Of a stretch of 64,000 bases of DNA, positions 62,816 through 64,000 are shown piece by piece. Both the position numbers and the translations under genes were made by a program. The notes below the pieces were generated by a model, which had not been told where the DNA came from, did not search any database, and was given only the letters and a program-made list of their open reading frames with translations. Within the stretch, counting starts at the first letter, position 1, and each line of letters opens with the position of its first letter. Origin of the DNA: Diplolepis rosae (taxonomy: Eukaryota > Arthropoda > Insecta > Hymenoptera > Diplolepididae); contig JAPYXD010000745.1 in assembly GCA_030998225.1 (NCBI GenBank), forward strand, positions 248,001 through 312,000, read 5' to 3'.

Positions 62816-63454
62816 TTGATATTATAAAGATCCCGTCATTTTGAAAATTATATTCAGTAGTCCAGGTGCTTAAAAAACATCTTTCTCAGGAAATTTGAGC
62901 TAAGAGCTGAAAATTAAGATACCTAGTTGATATTATAGAGATCCCGTCATTTTGAAAATTATATTTAGTATTCCAGGTGCTTAAAAAACATCTTCCTCAG
63001 GGAACTTAAGCTAAGAACTGAAGTTAAGGACAGCTGGATTATATTTTAGAGATCACGTCATTTTGAAAATTATATCTATGGGTCCAGGTTCTTAAAAACT
63101 ATCTGCCTCAGGGAACGTAATCTTGGAACTGAAAATTAAGATACCTAGTTGATATTATACAGATCCCGTCATTTTGATAATTATATTTAGAAGTCAAGGT
63201 GCTTAAAAAACATCTTCCTCAGGGAATTTAAGCTGAGAACTAAAAATTAAGGATACCTGGATTATATTTTAGAGATCCCGTCATTTTGAAAATTATATCT
63301 AGTAGTGCAGGTGCTTAAAAACCATCTTCCTCAGGAAATTTGAGCTAAGAGCTGAAAATTAAGATACCTAGTTGATATTATAAAGATCCCGTCATTTTCA
63401 AAATTATATCTAGTAGTCCAGGTGCTTAAAAACCATCTTACTCAGGGATCTTAA

Positions 63455-63786
63455 GCTGAGAACTAAAATTAAGGATAGCTGGATTATATTTTAGACATCA
63501 CGTCATTTTGAAAATTATATCTAGTAGTCCAAGTGCCAAAAATACCTCTTCCTCAGGAAGTTAAGCTGAGAACTGAAAATTAAGATACCTAGTACATATT
63601 ATAGAGATCCCGTCATTTAAAAAATTATATTTAGTGTTCCAAGTGCCTAAAATACATCTTCCTCAGGGAACTTCAGCTGAGAAATGAAAATCAAGATACA
63701 GGGTACATATTTTAGAGATCCCGTCATTTTGAAAACTATAGTTAGTGGTCCAGGTGCTTAAAGAACATCATCCTAAGGAAACTTAA
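63455..63786 (+). repeat. H-F-G cassette 27
   Basis: Left-half H (GCCAAAAATACCTC), F with ATATTATAGAG, and G with GAAATGAAAATCAAG and CATCATCCTAAGG. The window ends 214 bp later in mid-monomer. Confidence 0.9.
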
Positions 63787-64000
63787 TCTGAGAACTGAAA
63801 TTAAGGATACCTGGATTATATTTTAGAGATCCCGTCATTTTGAAAATTATATCTAGTAGTGCAGGTGCTTAAAAACCATCATCCTCAGGAAATTTGAGCT
63901 AAGAGCTGAAAATTAAGATACCTAGTTGATATTATAAAGATCCCGTCATTTTCAAAATTATATCTAGTAGTCCAGGTGCTTAAAAACCATCTTCCTCAGG

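Larger units (their letters stand above)
1..64000 (+). repeat. 111-bp satellite DNA array, about 577 monomers
   Basis: The same unit recurs head to tail from the first base to the last. With the phase set at GCTGAG or GCTAAG, monomers begin at 1, 112, 223 and so on, and the last is cut by the window end. Each monomer holds, in order: GCT(G/A)AGA(A/G)CT, an A-rich AAATTAAG segment, ATACCTGG or ATACCTAG, TATATTTTA or GATATTATA, the core AGATCCCGTC, ATTTTGAAAATTATAT, TAGTCCAGGTGCTTAAAAA and CATCTTCCTCAGG. One representative monomer counts at 36 G+C in 111. Only one orientation is present and no foreign insertion is visible. Each monomer usually has one GATC, so DpnII or Sau3AI should cut the array into a 111-bp ladder. 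Low G+C, great length and lack of open frames fit heterochromatic or centromeric satellite; that location is inference. Confidence 0.98.

Noticed and set aside
1..64000. CRISPR array
   Set aside because: There are no unique spacers between repeats: the whole 111-bp period is repeated, the unit is far longer than a CRISPR repeat plus spacer, and no cas genes are present.
1..64000. Ribosomal intergenic spacer or telomeric repeat
   Set aside because: No rRNA sequence and no short TTAGGG-like or TTTAGGG-like repeat was seen, and 64 kb without any unit boundary does not fit a spacer.
1..64000. Transposon or retroviral insertion in the array
   Set aside because: I found no terminal repeats, target-site duplications, poly-A tails, coding remnants or breaks in the monomer phase beyond small indels.
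1..64000. A previously undescribed protein- or RNA-based system
   Set aside because: There is no coding capacity or structured RNA gene in the window; the only supported novelty is in the satellite organisation itself.

Overview
The whole 64 kb window is one uninterrupted, head-to-tail satellite DNA array built from about 577 copies of an AT-rich monomer (roughly 68% A+T) of almost exactly 111 bp. I see no genes, RNA genes, transposon ends, telomeric repeats, microsatellite tracts or unique sequence, and no monomer in the opposite orientation. Such an array points to a eukaryotic chromosome, most likely centromeric, pericentromeric or other constitutive heterochromatin. I do not recognise the satellite, so I cannot name the organism or say whether it is plant, insect or other animal.

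The monomers fall into two main classes that mostly alternate, giving an underlying dimer of about 222 bp. A-class monomers carry AAGGATACCTGGATTATAT; B-class monomers carry AAGATACCTAGTTGATATTA. Recognisable subtypes are: C (A-like, GAAGTTAAGGAC plus CATTGTG); D (B-like, TTTTGATAATTA and AGAAGTCAAGG); E (A-like, CCCGTCGTTTTG); H (110 bp, GGATAGCTGG plus GACATCACGTC); F (CTAGTACATAT, ATTTAAAAAATT and AGTGTTCCAAG); G (ACAGGGTACATAT and AACTATAGTTAGTGG); and K (GAATTCCA, TTCCTGAAATAC and CCAAAGGG). H, F and G nearly always occur in that order as a 332-bp cassette. It occurs 27 times, plus twice without G, and serves as a ruler for higher-order structure.

Region by region: 1-4,551 is mainly alternating A/B-type monomers with no full cassette. 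From 4.5 to 17.7 kb cassettes are spaced 1.2-3.2 kb apart, including a 4,326-bp (39-mer) repeat offset and two tandem 1,220-bp (11-mer) units. 17.75-25.4 kb is three tandem 2.55-kb (23-mer) units. From 26.8 kb a mostly different cassette form takes over, with CAGACAGCACGTC in H and an extra H-like monomer in front, and K monomers appear. Two 11-mer units lie at 26.8-29.3 kb. 30-48 kb is a mosaic with copies displaced by 1.2, 2.2, 7.1 and 9.3 kb. 50.2-56.5 kb holds two 3,105-bp (28-mer) units and the start of a third. 58.8-60.7 kb holds an 888-bp (8-mer) expansion of K monomers. The last 3 kb returns to alternating types and ends in a cassette.

Nearly every landmark spacing is a whole number of monomers, less one base per H monomer. 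That is the pattern expected from unequal exchange or gene conversion in register. No protein-coding or RNA system can be supported here; what is of interest is the multi-layered higher-order repeat structure, chimeric monomers, private variants shared over long distances, and a conserved GATCCCGTC core that weakly resembles a CENP-B box. All positions and comparisons were made by eye.
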